Both the position numbers and the translations under genes were made by a program. A model generated the notes under the pieces. It saw only the letters and a list, made by a program, of their open reading frames with translations. It was not told the DNA's origin and searched no databases. From Acinetobacter sp. ANC 4204 (GTDB lineage: Bacteria > Pseudomonadota > Gammaproteobacteria > Pseudomonadales > Moraxellaceae): a DNA stretch of 64,000 nucleotides. Of the stretch, positions 49,451 through 58,213 are shown in pieces; position 1 is the stretch's first letter, and each line of letters begins with the position of its first letter. The DNA lies in NCBI RefSeq assembly GCF_002135205.1, contig NZ_NEFZ01000001.1, positions 248,001-312,000 on the forward strand. The letters are read 5' to 3'.

Positions 49451-50655
49451 GCTTTTAGCCCCATGGCATAGTTAGCTACTAGCGGTTTAATGCCTGGAAT
49501 TGTATCAAATGCGACCAGCCCCGTGTTTCGAATAAATTTTAAGATCGGGTTGCTGTTGCTAAAACCACGCACTACAGAGTCGCAGAACTTAATTACACGC
49601 TGTTGGTCAGTCAAACGTGAAGCTTCATAGGATTGCAACATCGTTGCATCACCCAAGTCTGCATCTTGCGCACTTTGTTCCGTTAAATAACGGACCAAGA
49701 CGTGCGCATCACGCATACATAGGTTAAAACCTTGCCCTGCAACAGGGTGAATAGTATGCGCGGCATTGCCCATTAACACCACCCGTCCTGCGGCCTGCTT
49801 TTCTGCTAGTACTTGTGATAATGGAAAACTAAAACGCTTACCTGTTTTTTGGAATTTACCTGCACGATCGCCATAGGTTTCTTGTAAGGCATTTAAAAAG
49901 TGTTGGTCATTTTCATCGCCCAACCATTCCCCTTCAGTACCCTTTTGCACAGGCCACACCACAGAACGACGGTATTCACCCGGAAGCGGTAACAATGCCA
50001 ATGGCCCTAAACTACTAAAGCGCTCGAAACCCACATGGTTGTGCGGTTTTGAGGTTTGTACGGTAGTCACAATAGCGACTTGGTCATAGTCATGTTCTGA
50101 AGCGCCTATTCCTAAAGCTTTACGGCAGAATGAATCACGTCCATCTGCAGCAATAATGAGTTTTGCTTGCATTGAAAGTTCATCTTCTCCACGGTTTGCT
50201 TCAATGTACGCCAAATCAGCATCTTGCGTTAGTTGAGTGACTTGTACACCATCAATCAACTCAATAAGTGGCTGTTTTTGAACTTCTGTCAGTAGCACAC
50301 GACCGAGCCATGCGTTTTCGATGACTTGCCCGAAGCTTTCGACTTTTTCTTGTTCTGCTTTAAGACGCGCCTTACCAAAGCTGCCTTGTTCGGTGATATT
50401 TACTTCTAAAATAGGCGTTGCATGTTCTTGTAACGCACTCCATAAGCCCAGTTCTTGGTAAATTTGGACTGTACGACGTGAAAGTGCGCTGTTTCTTGCA
50501 TCAAAGCTAGAATGGTATGGCACAAGGTTTACATCATCATAATTTGGGTATTTGATCGCTTCTAAAAGCTTCACCGCAATGTTTTGTTTGGCTAACATCA
50601 ACGCCAGACTGAGTCCGACCATACCACCACCAACTATGATGACTTCTTGTTGCAT
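49447..50655 (-). CDS. ubiH: 2-octaprenyl-6-methoxyphenol hydroxylase UbiH
   Basis: 402 residues of the same flavoprotein family: GGGMVGLSLALMLAK at the N-terminus, ADGRDSFCRKALGI, and MGNAAHTIHPVAGQGFN. The FDARNSALS segment resembles the UbiH-specific FDAR. It introduces the C1 hydroxyl group of ubiquinone. In relatives pepP lies directly upstream; here about 3 kb with an IS and an APH gene intervenes. The ATG is preceded by AAAAAGGATAG. Confidence 0.9.
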   Translation of the reverse strand: MQQEVIIVGGGMVGLSLALMLAKQNIAVKLLEAIKYPNYDDVNLVPYHSSFDARNSALSRRTVQIYQELGLWSALQEHATPILEVNITEQGSFGKARLKAEQEKVESFGQVIENAWLGRVLLTEVQKQPLIELIDGVQVTQLTQDADLAYIEANRGEDELSMQAKLIIAADGRDSFCRKALGIGASEHDYDQVAIVTTVQTSKPHNHVGFERFSSLGPLALLPLPGEYRRSVVWPVQKGTEGEWLGDENDQHFLNALQETYGDRAGKFQKTGKRFSFPLSQVLAEKQAAGRVVLMGNAAHTIHPVAGQGFNLCMRDAHVLVRYLTEQSAQDADLGDATMLQSYEASRLTDQQRVIKFCDSVVRGFSNSNPILKFIRNTGLVAFDTIPGIKPLVANYAMGLKA

Positions 50656-51046
50656 GCTTCTATCCTTTTTATGGTGTACCTAAAGTCAAAAACTTCAAAT
50701 ACCTATAAGTTTTAATGGATTTATATTACATCAAAGATTTTATTTTTTATAATGAAATGGATGTTTTTGCGTACTTTCAGCGTAAAGTGTCATGCCATGA
50801 TTTCTGAAAAGACAGTTTTCTAATTTTCATCAAAACTTGTTCAGAACACTGTTTAAACAGACTTATAAGAAATGTGGAGCTCTGACCTCAGAATAAGCGT
50901 GTAACGTGAATAATCACTAAAAAGCCCAAACAATTCAGATTGAGCTCTTTGATACAAAGTAAGTATTTGAATTTAAAAGCTAATTTTAAGAATTACGTAT
51001 AAGGTGTATTATGTTAATTTTAGGAAATCTTATAAAAGAATAAAGT
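50656..51046. other. Spacer upstream of ubiH
   Basis: About 390 bases with no convincing gene, RNA or terminator. Only short AT-rich stretches and weak hairpins are present. It probably includes the ubiH promoter, no longer shared with pepP. Confidence 0.4.
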
Positions 51047-51308
51047 TTAATCTACTAATGTTTGGACCCATTGCAAGCTTCCGCTCATAGATATACCTAC
51101 ACCTAAATTTGCTATATGTAAGTATTCTTTTGGAATATAAGAAAATAATTTACCGTCAATGTAAGCAATCCAAAATTCTGGAGGTGGGCAATCGCACTCA
51201 TCGAAGAACCCTTTAGTTTCTTCATATGCCAAGCAATCATACATAGAGCATGAAATATCAAACTCTAATATTCTTCCAGTAGAATTAAGTGAATGTGTCT
51301 GTTCTTTG
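51047..51308 (-). pseudogene. Truncated gene next to the IS3-family element
   Basis: The minus-strand frame is open from the IS boundary to a stop at 51047, reading SLNSTGRILEFDISCSMYDC, then PPPEFWIAYIDGKLFSYIPK and SLQWVQTLVD. The first ATG is at 51244 (65 codons), but the open frame upstream is also protein-like, so the start was probably lost. The sequence on the far side of the IS does not continue it: a stop appears a few codons beyond. The gene seems to have been damaged already. I recognise no family. Confidence 0.5.
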
Positions 51309-51382
51309 ACTTGATCCTAGCCAAAATAATGGACAATGATTCCCTCTAAAGATAACGTAACGTTAACTTTGGAGATGTAAAA

Positions 51383-51689
51383 ATGGCTAAACGCTTTAGT
51401 CCAGAATTTAAACAACAAGCAATTGATTATGCACTTTCAAACTCGTACGAATCTGTGGCTGCTATCGCCCAGAAATTAGGTGTGGGTTATTCAACATTAG
51501 ATAAATGGATTCGTGAGACCAACCCCACTGGTTCCAGCAAAAGACAGCTCTCGCCAGAACATGAGCAATATATTGCGCAAGATTCTCGATTTAGAAAAAG
51601 AAGTCAAACAACTCAGGGAAGCTAATGATATTTTAAAAAAGGCGCATGTGTACTTCCTGACAGATCATGCCAAGAAAAGTACACGGTAA
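51383..51689 (+). pseudogene. IS3-family OrfA (helix-turn-helix), frameshifted
   Basis: Starts MAKRFSPEFKQQAIDYALSN with a helix-turn-helix (SVAAIAQKLGVGYSTLDKWI). After LSPEHEQ the frame leaves the family and ends at 51625, whereas the next frame carries the expected leucine zipper LDLEKEVKQLREANDILKKA to a TAA at 51687. An insertion of one codon-breaking stretch (TATATTG) at about 51570 would explain it. A family-typical OrfA would have about 100 residues. Confidence 0.8.
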
Positions 51690-51703
51690 TCCAAGGCCTA
51701 ACT

Positions 51704-52555
51704 GTGACTGAAATTACGGTTTCTTCTGCCTGTAAATGCCTAGGTGTCAGCACTTCGGGCTACTATGCTTGGCGAAAGAGACAGATTTACGTCAATCAGA
51801 AGTACACTGATTTAAAAGCTGTATATTGGCAACACCATGCTCGCTTAGGAGCACCTTCATTGGTGCACGACATGCATGATTTAGGTTACTGCATGAGTGA
51901 ACGTACAGTTGGAAGGATGCTGAAAAAGCTCAGTTTACGCAGCAAGATTGCACGTAAATATAAGCATACGACTGATTCAAATCATCGTTTGCCGACGGCA
52001 CCGAATTTATTAGATCGCCAGTTTACAGTCACTCTGCCAAATAAAGTTTGGACAACAGACATCACCTATATCCGAACCAAAGAAGGTTGGCTGTATTTAT
52101 GTGTGATGCTAGATTTATTTAGTCGTCGTATTATAGGTTGGCAAACCAGCCATCGGATAGATCGTCAATTGGTATGTGATGCATTTAATTATGCAATGGC
52201 ACGTCAGGGATATCCAACAGGTGTCATGGTGCATTCGGACCAAGGCTCACAGTACTGTAGTCGTGATTTTAGAGCACTATTATTGGCGAATAACTGTATT
52301 CAAAGCATGTCACGTAGGGGGAATTGTTGGGATAATGCGGTGACTGAAAGCTTCTTTCATACATTGAAAGGTCATGTGATACATGACAGTGTATTTGCCA
52401 CTAGAAAAGAAGCCAATGCTGTCTTGTTTGAATATATTGAAGTTTACTACAATCGAATCAGACGACATTCTGCAAACGGCTGGTTAAGTCCTGAAGCCTT
52501 TGAACATAAATATTTTAAGAATTTAGAGGGATATGCTGTCCACGATACTGTCTAG
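51704..52555 (+). CDS. IS3-family transposase OrfB
   Basis: 283 residues from a GTG start. It has the DDE integrase core: first Asp in TTDITYI, second in VHSDQGSQY, and Glu in DNAVTESFFHTLK. The RRGNCWDN motif is typical of IS3-family transposases. Normally OrfB is translated as an OrfAB fusion by -1 frameshifting, which the damaged orfA may prevent. Confidence 0.92.
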   Translation: MTEITVSSACKCLGVSTSGYYAWRKRQIYVNQKYTDLKAVYWQHHARLGAPSLVHDMHDLGYCMSERTVGRMLKKLSLRSKIARKYKHTTDSNHRLPTAPNLLDRQFTVTLPNKVWTTDITYIRTKEGWLYLCVMLDLFSRRIIGWQTSHRIDRQLVCDAFNYAMARQGYPTGVMVHSDQGSQYCSRDFRALLLANNCIQSMSRRGNCWDNAVTESFFHTLKGHVIHDSVFATRKEANAVLFEYIEVYYNRIRRHSANGWLSPEAFEHKYFKNLEGYAVHDTV

Positions 52556-52629
52556 GATCAAGTTTTGATAGCTTAAAAGATCCCATTTAACAAAATAGCG
52601 TTATACGAAACGAGAGTGCTAGAACCTAG

Positions 52630-53556
52630 TTAAAGTGCATCTAGCTCCGTTAACACAATCCTAAGCGTCCGAATTGCGGAAGCACGGAAAATAGTATTAG
52701 TTCCGTCAAAAGACGGATTTTTATCTGTCCAAGCGATTGCTGCAAGACATTGAATACCCACATAGAATAGAAATTTCATTTTAGGCACTGTCTGTTTATA
52801 TGTATATTCCCAACCTTCTAAAAAAGCATTTCGCAATTCCAGATCAGAGAAATCTATATCCACCCAAACAATTTTCGCTAAATCGTAGACCGCATCTCCA
52901 ATACGGGCAGCGTCAAAGTCTATAATACCCGAAATCCGATTTTCACTGTCTGCAAGGATATTTCGACCAATATAGTCACAATGCAGTAAATTAAGCTGTG
53001 TTGGCTCACATATAGCTTTACCGTACTTTTGTAACTCATTCAATTGATCACAAAATTCGTGATGATCGGATGACAATGGATTGATACGCGACATCCATTT
53101 GGAGATCATCAATTCCAAATGTTGACTCCACAGCATTGAATGTGTCAATAAGCCATCTCGATCTTGCCAGAACCTCATATTCAATAAGCGAGTCTGTGAA
53201 ATTCCACGATGAAGTTCACCCAAAGCTCGTCCCGTATTCCTAAGCAAAGAGACTTTCTGTGCCCGGGTACAATTCTTCAATACTTGATCGACTTGTGTAC
53301 CTTCAAGAGCACTCATAACAATGACAGAACAACTCCCCCATTCAAATTTATTAAATACCTTTGGTGTTAATGGAAACTCCTTGAGCGCTTCTAAGATTTC
53401 ATAGTAACGTTCATTAGCCGTTTGATTATTTGCTATTTTAATAAAGACTTCTCCTTGAGAGGATTGTCCTTGATACACGGAAGATCCATTTCTCTGTGTA
53501 ACCAAATGTAACGTCTTTGCCTGAATCCTATGCTTTAAATCATATAAATCTTTCAT
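52630..53556 (-). CDS. APH-family (aminoglycoside phosphotransferase-like) kinase
   Basis: 308 residues with the protein-kinase-like fold. The catalytic loop reads LLHCDYIGRNIL, where the family has HGDLHxxN; the aspartate and asparagine are kept. The metal-binding loop is GIIDFDAARIGD and the ATP-binding lysine is probably in EVFIKIANN. The substrate cannot be assigned; relatives phosphorylate aminoglycosides, macrolides, choline, homoserine or sugars. It lies next to an IS between two normally adjacent housekeeping genes, so it is likely acquired. Confidence 0.8.
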   Translation of the reverse strand: MKDLYDLKHRIQAKTLHLVTQRNGSSVYQGQSSQGEVFIKIANNQTANERYYEILEALKEFPLTPKVFNKFEWGSCSVIVMSALEGTQVDQVLKNCTRAQKVSLLRNTGRALGELHRGISQTRLLNMRFWQDRDGLLTHSMLWSQHLELMISKWMSRINPLSSDHHEFCDQLNELQKYGKAICEPTQLNLLHCDYIGRNILADSENRISGIIDFDAARIGDAVYDLAKIVWVDIDFSDLELRNAFLEGWEYTYKQTVPKMKFLFYVGIQCLAAIAWTDKNPSFDGTNTIFRASAIRTLRIVLTELDAL

Positions 53557-53658
53557 ACTGCCGAATGTCTGTTGTTAGTAAAATGATGATGAAATAATTA
53601 ATTTTTTTATTCATAAATATTATAGGTTTCTATTTAATATAAACACCTTATAAAAAAT

Positions 53659-53686
53659 AAAAGCCGATCTCATGATCGGCTTTTAT
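53659..53686 (-). terminator. Terminator after pepP (bidirectional)
   Basis: GCCGATC (53663-53669), loop TCAT, GATCGGC (53674-53680), with A-rich and T-rich flanks. It separates pepP from the inserted genes. Confidence 0.85.
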
Positions 53687-53700
53687 ACAGTAAATGATAT

Positions 53701-55023
53701 TTATCGTGCCATTAACGCTTCTATCTCTTCTACCGACTTCACCACTTTCACAGTCAAATTCAGTGGACCGTTTTGGGTTGCTACGATGTCATCTTCAATA
53801 CGAATACCAATGCCACGCCATTTCGCATCGACAGTCTGATCATCAGGTGCAATGTACAAGCCCGGTTCAACCGTCACTACCATGCCTTCTTCATAGGCAC
53901 GCCACACACCTTCTTGTTTATATGAACCCACATCGTGAACGTCCATACCCAACCAGTGTCCTGTGCCATGCATATAAAACTGACGGAAACTTTCCTTTTG
54001 GATAATCTCTTCAATATCACCTTGCATAATGCCCAAATCAAGCAAACCTTGAACTAAGATGCGCACAGCAACATTATGTGGTTCTTTATACGAGTTTCCT
54101 ATACGCACTGCGTCAATTGCAGCAAGTTGTGCATCGAGGACTACATTATAAAGTGCTTTTTGCTCAGGGCTGAACTTTCCGTTGACGGGAAAAGTACGGG
54201 TAATGTCTGAAGCATAGTATTCATATTCACATGCTGCGTCGATTAAGACCAAATCACCATCTTTTAGCTCTTTATTGTTCTCTACATAGTGCAGAATGCA
54301 AGCATTTTCACCACCACCAACAATGCTGTTATACGACGGCACGCAGCCATTTTGACCAAATACATAATTCAGTTCAGCTTCTAGAGCATATTCCATCATG
54401 CCTGGCTTAACAGTTTGCATGGCACGAGTATGAGCTTGTGCAGAAATATCAGAAGCTGTTTGCATCAATGCAATTTCTTGTTCTGATTTAAACAAACGCA
54501 TTTCATCTAAAATGCGGTCTAGCTGAATGACTTGCGCAGGTGCAGCAGTCCCACGACGTGACTCACCGTTAGCAGTCGTGATCCATTTTGCTACACGCGC
54601 ATCAAATTCAGGTTGTTGCCCAATGCGATAGAATAATTTTTCTTTGCTTAAAAGTTTTTCAATGATTTCTTCATCTAACAAATCTATCGCATAGGCTTCA
54701 TCAGCTTCATAGTCTTCTACCGCACCATCTACACCTGCACGATAACCATTCCAGATTTCCATCTCACGGTCACGTTCACGGCAGAACAAACTGTAGCTAT
54801 AACCATCTTCATCGTCTTCGGCAAAGGTTTCGATGACCGCCACGGCTTCGGGCTCAGCAAAACCGGTCAGATAAAAAAAGCTGCTATCGGTACGGTATTT
54901 ATAGTCTGCATCACGATTACGCATCGCCACCGGGCTAGTTGCGATAATGGCAATACTATTCGGACCCATTTGTTCAGCCAAACGGTCACGGCGTTCCTGA
55001 AAATCCACTTGCGTTAGTTTCAT
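53701..55023 (-). CDS. pepP: Xaa-Pro aminopeptidase II
   Basis: 440 residues with an N-terminal domain and a C-terminal pita-bread metallopeptidase. The dimanganese ligands are visible: Asp in LIDAACEYEYYASDITRTFP (two Asp), His in HGTGHWLGMDVHD, Glu in VTVEPGLYI, and Glu in GIRIEDDIV. It removes N-terminal residues preceding proline. It follows ygfB by 80 bases; in E. coli ubiH and ubiI would follow directly. Confidence 0.95.
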   Translation of the reverse strand: MKLTQVDFQERRDRLAEQMGPNSIAIIATSPVAMRNRDADYKYRTDSSFFYLTGFAEPEAVAVIETFAEDDEDGYSYSLFCRERDREMEIWNGYRAGVDGAVEDYEADEAYAIDLLDEEIIEKLLSKEKLFYRIGQQPEFDARVAKWITTANGESRRGTAAPAQVIQLDRILDEMRLFKSEQEIALMQTASDISAQAHTRAMQTVKPGMMEYALEAELNYVFGQNGCVPSYNSIVGGGENACILHYVENNKELKDGDLVLIDAACEYEYYASDITRTFPVNGKFSPEQKALYNVVLDAQLAAIDAVRIGNSYKEPHNVAVRILVQGLLDLGIMQGDIEEIIQKESFRQFYMHGTGHWLGMDVHDVGSYKQEGVWRAYEEGMVVTVEPGLYIAPDDQTVDAKWRGIGIRIEDDIVATQNGPLNLTVKVVKSVEEIEALMAR

Positions 55024-55103
55024 GTTTGATCTGTCTTTTTTATACCAAAGAATAAAAGTGCCACGCGCACCTTATCTTGTACGCGCAGCAAGTCTTATGC
55101 CAA

Positions 55104-55748
55104 TTAGCTTGGGCGATGCGGTGTAAACATTTCTACAACATTGTTCGCTTCTGTTACAGAACGATCCGCTTGTTGCTTGTTATGAAAGTGTTTAAGTAAA
55201 GAACTTTCCTCAACTGCAATCTTTTTGCGACCGACAGATAAGCTCACAGGAATTAAACGAACAAACTCATATAACTCTTGATAACTCTCCTCACCCTCTT
55301 CATCATCATCAGTTTCTTCAAACTCAACTGCTGCCACATCTTGTAAATGTTCAATCAGCTCCATTTCATCTGGACGAATATGACCTGACGCCAAACCGAA
55401 GCCCAGCACTACGCCTGCGCACCAATCCGCCAAAGCTTGTACACGGTCTGCGAGCGTATGCGTGTCATCGGGAAGTAATGGTAAATAGTCCAATTCATCT
55501 TCAGAAAGTGCATGTGAGACATCTTCAGCTTCATCTGCTAATAAAGCCAAAGCTTCTTCGCTTAACTCTGGAATTTCTAAAGTCGCTAAGATATGTTGCC
55601 ATTCCTCACGACTTGGTGCCTGAGTTACACAAATGATACCTGTAAGCAAACCATGTAACTCACTTGGGCTAGAAATCTCTTCAATTTTAGAAAAATTTGG
55701 CTGCCATTCTGACCAACCTGAAATATCGTCTTGCATTCGTTTATCCAA
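55104..55748 (-). CDS. ygfB: UPF0149 family protein YgfB
   Basis: 214 residues, helical, with the family blocks SPSELHGLLTGIIC near residue 30 and LADWCAGVVLGFGLAS in the middle. In Pseudomonas aeruginosa YgfB affects beta-lactam resistance through the AmpDh3 pathway; whether that holds here is unknown. First gene of ygfB-pepP, divergent from the coiled-coil/zapA operon across a 52-base spacer, as in E. coli. It is longer than E. coli YgfB (about 190). Confidence 0.9.
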   Translation of the reverse strand: MDKRMQDDISGWSEWQPNFSKIEEISSPSELHGLLTGIICVTQAPSREEWQHILATLEIPELSEEALALLADEAEDVSHALSEDELDYLPLLPDDTHTLADRVQALADWCAGVVLGFGLASGHIRPDEMELIEHLQDVAAVEFEETDDDEEGEESYQELYEFVRLIPVSLSVGRKKIAVEESSLLKHFHNKQQADRSVTEANNVVEMFTPHRPS

Positions 55749-55800
55749 TCTCTATACTTCTTATATATTACCTTTGTTTGCAACACTGTGCGACCACGAT

Positions 55801-56352
55801 ATGTTAGAAGAATTACAGCGTCTACAGGCGCATATTGGCGTTTTAAAAACGCGACTTGCTCATTTTGAAAGTGAAAATAGCACTTTAAATGCAGCCAAAC
55901 TGGATGCTGAAGAACAGCACCGTTCTCAAGTTGTGCAAAAAAATAGCTTAATTACCCAGAAACAAGAACAAATTGATGATTTAACTGAGCAATTAAGTAG
56001 CGCTCAGACCCAATATCAACACTTGAATACTGATGCGACTGCTTTGGCCGATCGTTATAGCCGTTTGGAAAAAAGTTGTACGGATTTAAAAAATCGCTTT
56101 CAGGAAATCTTGGCTGAACGTAATGAATTACGTGCAATTAAAGAAAAATTGAACAATGATCAGCGTCAAGCGCAGCAAGAAATCCAAGCACTTCAGCAAG
56201 AACGTGAAAGATTGTTACAAAAAAATGAACATGCCAAAGCTAAAGTCGAAGCCATCATCCAACGTCTAGCTATTTTAGGTACAGAGCAAGACCATCACGC
56301 GCAAGAAATTCAGCAACTTGCCCACCCTACTGAAGCTGGCGAGGAAGTTTAA
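55801..56352 (+). CDS. Coiled-coil protein upstream of zapA (ZapB-like)
   Basis: 183 residues from the ATG at 55801 (MLEELQRLQAHIGVLKTRL); the frame is open upstream into ygfB without coiled-coil character. Almost the whole protein is heptad-rich coiled coil; the C-terminal part (KNEHAKAKVEAIIQRLAILG) resembles the short coiled-coil proteins (about 65 residues) encoded before zapA in pseudomonads. It is a likely partner of ZapA at the division ring, inferred from position. The stop is 2 bases before zapA. Confidence 0.75.
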   Translation: MLEELQRLQAHIGVLKTRLAHFESENSTLNAAKLDAEEQHRSQVVQKNSLITQKQEQIDDLTEQLSSAQTQYQHLNTDATALADRYSRLEKSCTDLKNRFQEILAERNELRAIKEKLNNDQRQAQQEIQALQQERERLLQKNEHAKAKVEAIIQRLAILGTEQDHHAQEIQQLAHPTEAGEEV

Positions 56353-56354
56353 TC

Positions 56355-56639
56355 ATGAGTGAACAAATTACTGTTGAATTACGTGTCTTAGGTCATAGTT
56401 TTCGTTTAGTCACAACAGAAAAAGAGAAAGCTGACCTTGAACGTGCAGCGCTACTTTTAAATGATAAATATGATGAATTTCGTCGTAAAGCACCACGTGT
56501 AGAACCTAGTAAAATCATCATTATGGTGGCGCTTGAGTTAATGCAAGAAGTTCTGTCTATGAATAAAACGCTACAAGAATATGCACATGCAGAACGTTTG
56601 TTAGCGAGCATTATTGAAGACGTTAAAGATTTTACCTAA
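56355..56639 (+). CDS. zapA: Cell division protein ZapA
   Basis: 94 residues, a standard ZapA size. The N-terminal globular part (ITVELRVLGHSFRLVTTEKE) and the C-terminal coiled coil (PSKIIIMVALELMQEVLSMN) are typical. It bundles FtsZ filaments at midcell. The 6S RNA gene follows, the classical zapA-ssrS order. Confidence 0.94.
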   Translation: MSEQITVELRVLGHSFRLVTTEKEKADLERAALLLNDKYDEFRRKAPRVEPSKIIIMVALELMQEVLSMNKTLQEYAHAERLLASIIEDVKDFT

Positions 56640-56707
56640 AGTGCTTTCATTTTTGCATAAACTATCAACACTTGTGCACGAGTTTACAGTTCGTAGCGGT
56701 CTATGAG

Positions 56708-56735
56708 TTGCCATCAACGTGAGATGCGTTATACT
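56708..56735 (+). promoter_or_regulatory. Promoter of 6S RNA
   Basis: TTGCCA (56708-56713), 16-base spacer, TATACT (56730-56735), about 7 bases before the predicted 5' end. Confidence 0.75.
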
Positions 56736-56740
56736 TAATG

Positions 56741-56923
56741 CAACTCTGAGGTGTTCGCCAGCGGGTCTATTCCCCTGCCGATACTTAAACTTATGGATTG
56801 TGTTCTGTATATTTAGAGTGTATGCCCGTCTTCGAGCGGGAAACCCAGCAAGTATACGTCGCGTCCACCTTGAACTCATCGGGTTCAGGGTAACGACACA
56901 TGCAGCGGCATCTTCGGAGTACT
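56741..56923 (+). ncRNA. ssrS: 6S RNA
   Basis: About 183 bases. The 5' segment CTCTGAGGTGTTCGCCAGCG followed by TCCCCTGCCGATA and the 3' segment CACCTTGAACTCATCGGGTT followed by GCAGCGGCATCTTCGGAG match the two arms of E. coli 6S RNA. These arms pair to give the long hairpin with a central bubble that mimics an open promoter and sequesters the sigma-70 holoenzyme. Position directly after zapA is the conserved one. The exact ends are inferred from the promoter and arm pairing. Confidence 0.93.
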
Positions 56924-57074
56924 TTATTTTTACCAATAACAACAAGTTACAATAAAACATATCTCTTATTCTGTTTATGTAAATTCACATAAATCATCAA
57001 AAGTAGTCATATGGTAGGCTCTAGAATTATTGTGCTATATTGCTGAGTATTGTTTCAATCAGTTAAAAAGTACA
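56924..57074. other. Spacer between 6S RNA and the integrase relic
   Basis: AT-rich spacer without a gene; the ygfA gene that follows ssrS in E. coli is absent. Confidence 0.5.
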
Positions 57075-57222
57075 ATGGCTCAAAGACATAAGCTAACAAA
57101 AACATTTATTGATAGTCTCCCTCTTAGAAGCATCAGGAAAAAAGTTTTTATCGTGACTCTCTGACCATTGGCTTTGATATTATCGTTACTTAGTCTAAAA
57201 CCTACTTTATTGATTTTTTTAA
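57075..57222 (+). pseudogene. Tyrosine integrase N-terminal relic
   Basis: ATG at 57075 starts MAQRHKLTKTFIDSLPL, the arm-binding start of phage/island integrases. Shifted frames then give ASGKKF, YRDSLTIGFDIIV and, after a stop, SKTYFIDFF, in the order of the family (GKKFYRDS.LTGFG..V..SKTYF). Several frameshifts and a stop make it a relic. The catalytic domain is gone. Confidence 0.75.
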
Positions 57223-57260
57223 AAATACTTTCTATTTAAGAAAATAAATTTTAGATCCTC

Positions 57261-57287
57261 TAAAAATAGGGCCGAGTGCCCTATTTT
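57261..57287 (-). terminator. Rho-independent terminator after the desaturase gene
   Basis: AAAAATAGGGC (57261-57271), loop CGAGT, GCCCTATTTTT (57277-57287). On the minus strand the T run lies at the end, 14 bases beyond the desaturase stop. Confidence 0.88.
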
Positions 57288-57300
57288 TATACTTAAAATG

Positions 57301-58086
57301 TTAGAACACATGCCGAATTTCAACCGTTGGATCATGTTCATCCAAACGTTCTGCCAAAATATGTAAACGTCGTGTCGGCACTGCGGGAAACAAATGATGC
57401 TCCACATGATAAAACATGTTGTAGGTCACGACCCGTTTAAACTCATTGCGCACTGTGCGCGCCATATACACATGATCTTCAGTATCATGATGTACCGTCC
57501 ACACCGCAAAAAAAGCCGTCATGCATTGCCCAATCAACATGGCACTGACATGGTATTTTAAAATACTGATATCCAAGATCACAAAAACCAAAAACAATAC
57601 CATGAGGTTGGCAACCAGCTCAGCAGACATCCATTTTTTCTGGGTTTTAGTCCCAACCTCAAAGGCTTTTTTATGCAACATCCATGGAAAAATAGGGCCA
57701 AAAAGCAAAGCTTGCCACCACTTCATGCTTGCACTTTTCGCTTCAATATCTTCGTCCTGCATACAGTGCTGATGGTGTCGCAGGTGATTAATTTGTACCG
57801 CATGCATCGAGCCGAGCATGATAATACTTAAGACAAACATGACCCAATGAGTCGCAGGTCGGCTAATGCCTAAGGCAAAATGAAAGGCATTATGCACCTG
57901 TCTCAGCCCAGTTAAGAAAAACATAAACGAGCAAAACAGCGCCAAGACATACCACTGTAAACTTGCAAAAATGAAAGAGACGATCAACCACGGTAAAGAA
58001 ATGAACAACTCACTGATCACATCGGTACGGCCTAACTGAACGAGATCTTTCCACTGCACTTGTTCTAATAATGAATGTGAACGCAT
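57301..58086 (-). CDS. Membrane fatty acid desaturase
   Basis: 261 residues with about four membrane helices. The histidine boxes of membrane-bound di-iron desaturases are present: HNAFH, HLRHHQHC, and YHVEHHLFP. Substrate (fatty acyl lipid, sterol or carotenoid) is not given by the sequence; the HxxxH/HxxHH/HxxHH pattern fits the FA_desaturase family. It is shorter than most acyl-lipid desaturases (300-400). It is a single gene with its own terminator. Confidence 0.88.
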   Translation of the reverse strand: MRSHSLLEQVQWKDLVQLGRTDVISELFISLPWLIVSFIFASLQWYVLALFCSFMFFLTGLRQVHNAFHFALGISRPATHWVMFVLSIIMLGSMHAVQINHLRHHQHCMQDEDIEAKSASMKWWQALLFGPIFPWMLHKKAFEVGTKTQKKWMSAELVANLMVLFLVFVILDISILKYHVSAMLIGQCMTAFFAVWTVHHDTEDHVYMARTVRNEFKRVVTYNMFYHVEHHLFPAVPTRRLHILAERLDEHDPTVEIRHVF

Positions 58087-58139
58087 ATGCCCTCTATTTG
58101 TTTGTATTTATTTTAAGCAATACTGTACCGAATCTTAAG

Positions 58140-58171
58140 GCATAAAAAAAGCCACGTTTTCAGTGGCTTTG
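58140..58171 (-). terminator. Rho-independent terminator after the DUF2520 gene
   Basis: GCCAC and GTGGC (58151-58167) around a GTTTTCA-type loop with A and T runs. In the minus direction it ends in a long T run. Confidence 0.75.
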
Positions 58172-58213
58172 CTTGTTCTTTGTCACTCGCTTTTTCGTTT
58201 ATTATTTTAAATG

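Larger units (their letters stand above)
51309..52563 (+). mobile_element. IS3-family insertion sequence
   Basis: 1,255 bases bounded by the inverted repeats ACTTGATCCTAG (51309-51320) and CTAGGATCAAGT (52552-52563), with further imperfect matching inside (TGGACA). A 4-base direct repeat TTTG flanks it (51305-51308 and 52564-52567), consistent with a target duplication. It carries orfA and orfB. orfA has a frameshift, so autonomous transposition is doubtful. Confidence 0.88.

Noticed and set aside
50880..50985. Weak hairpins in the spacer upstream of ubiH
   Set aside because: No strong stem with T run and no conserved element recognised.
56601..56960. Minus-strand frame of 119 codons over the 6S RNA
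   Set aside because: The region matches 6S RNA in both arms, so the frame is coincidental.
57219..57407. 62-codon minus-strand frame at the end of the desaturase gene
   Set aside because: It overlaps the desaturase C-terminus and its terminator in another frame.
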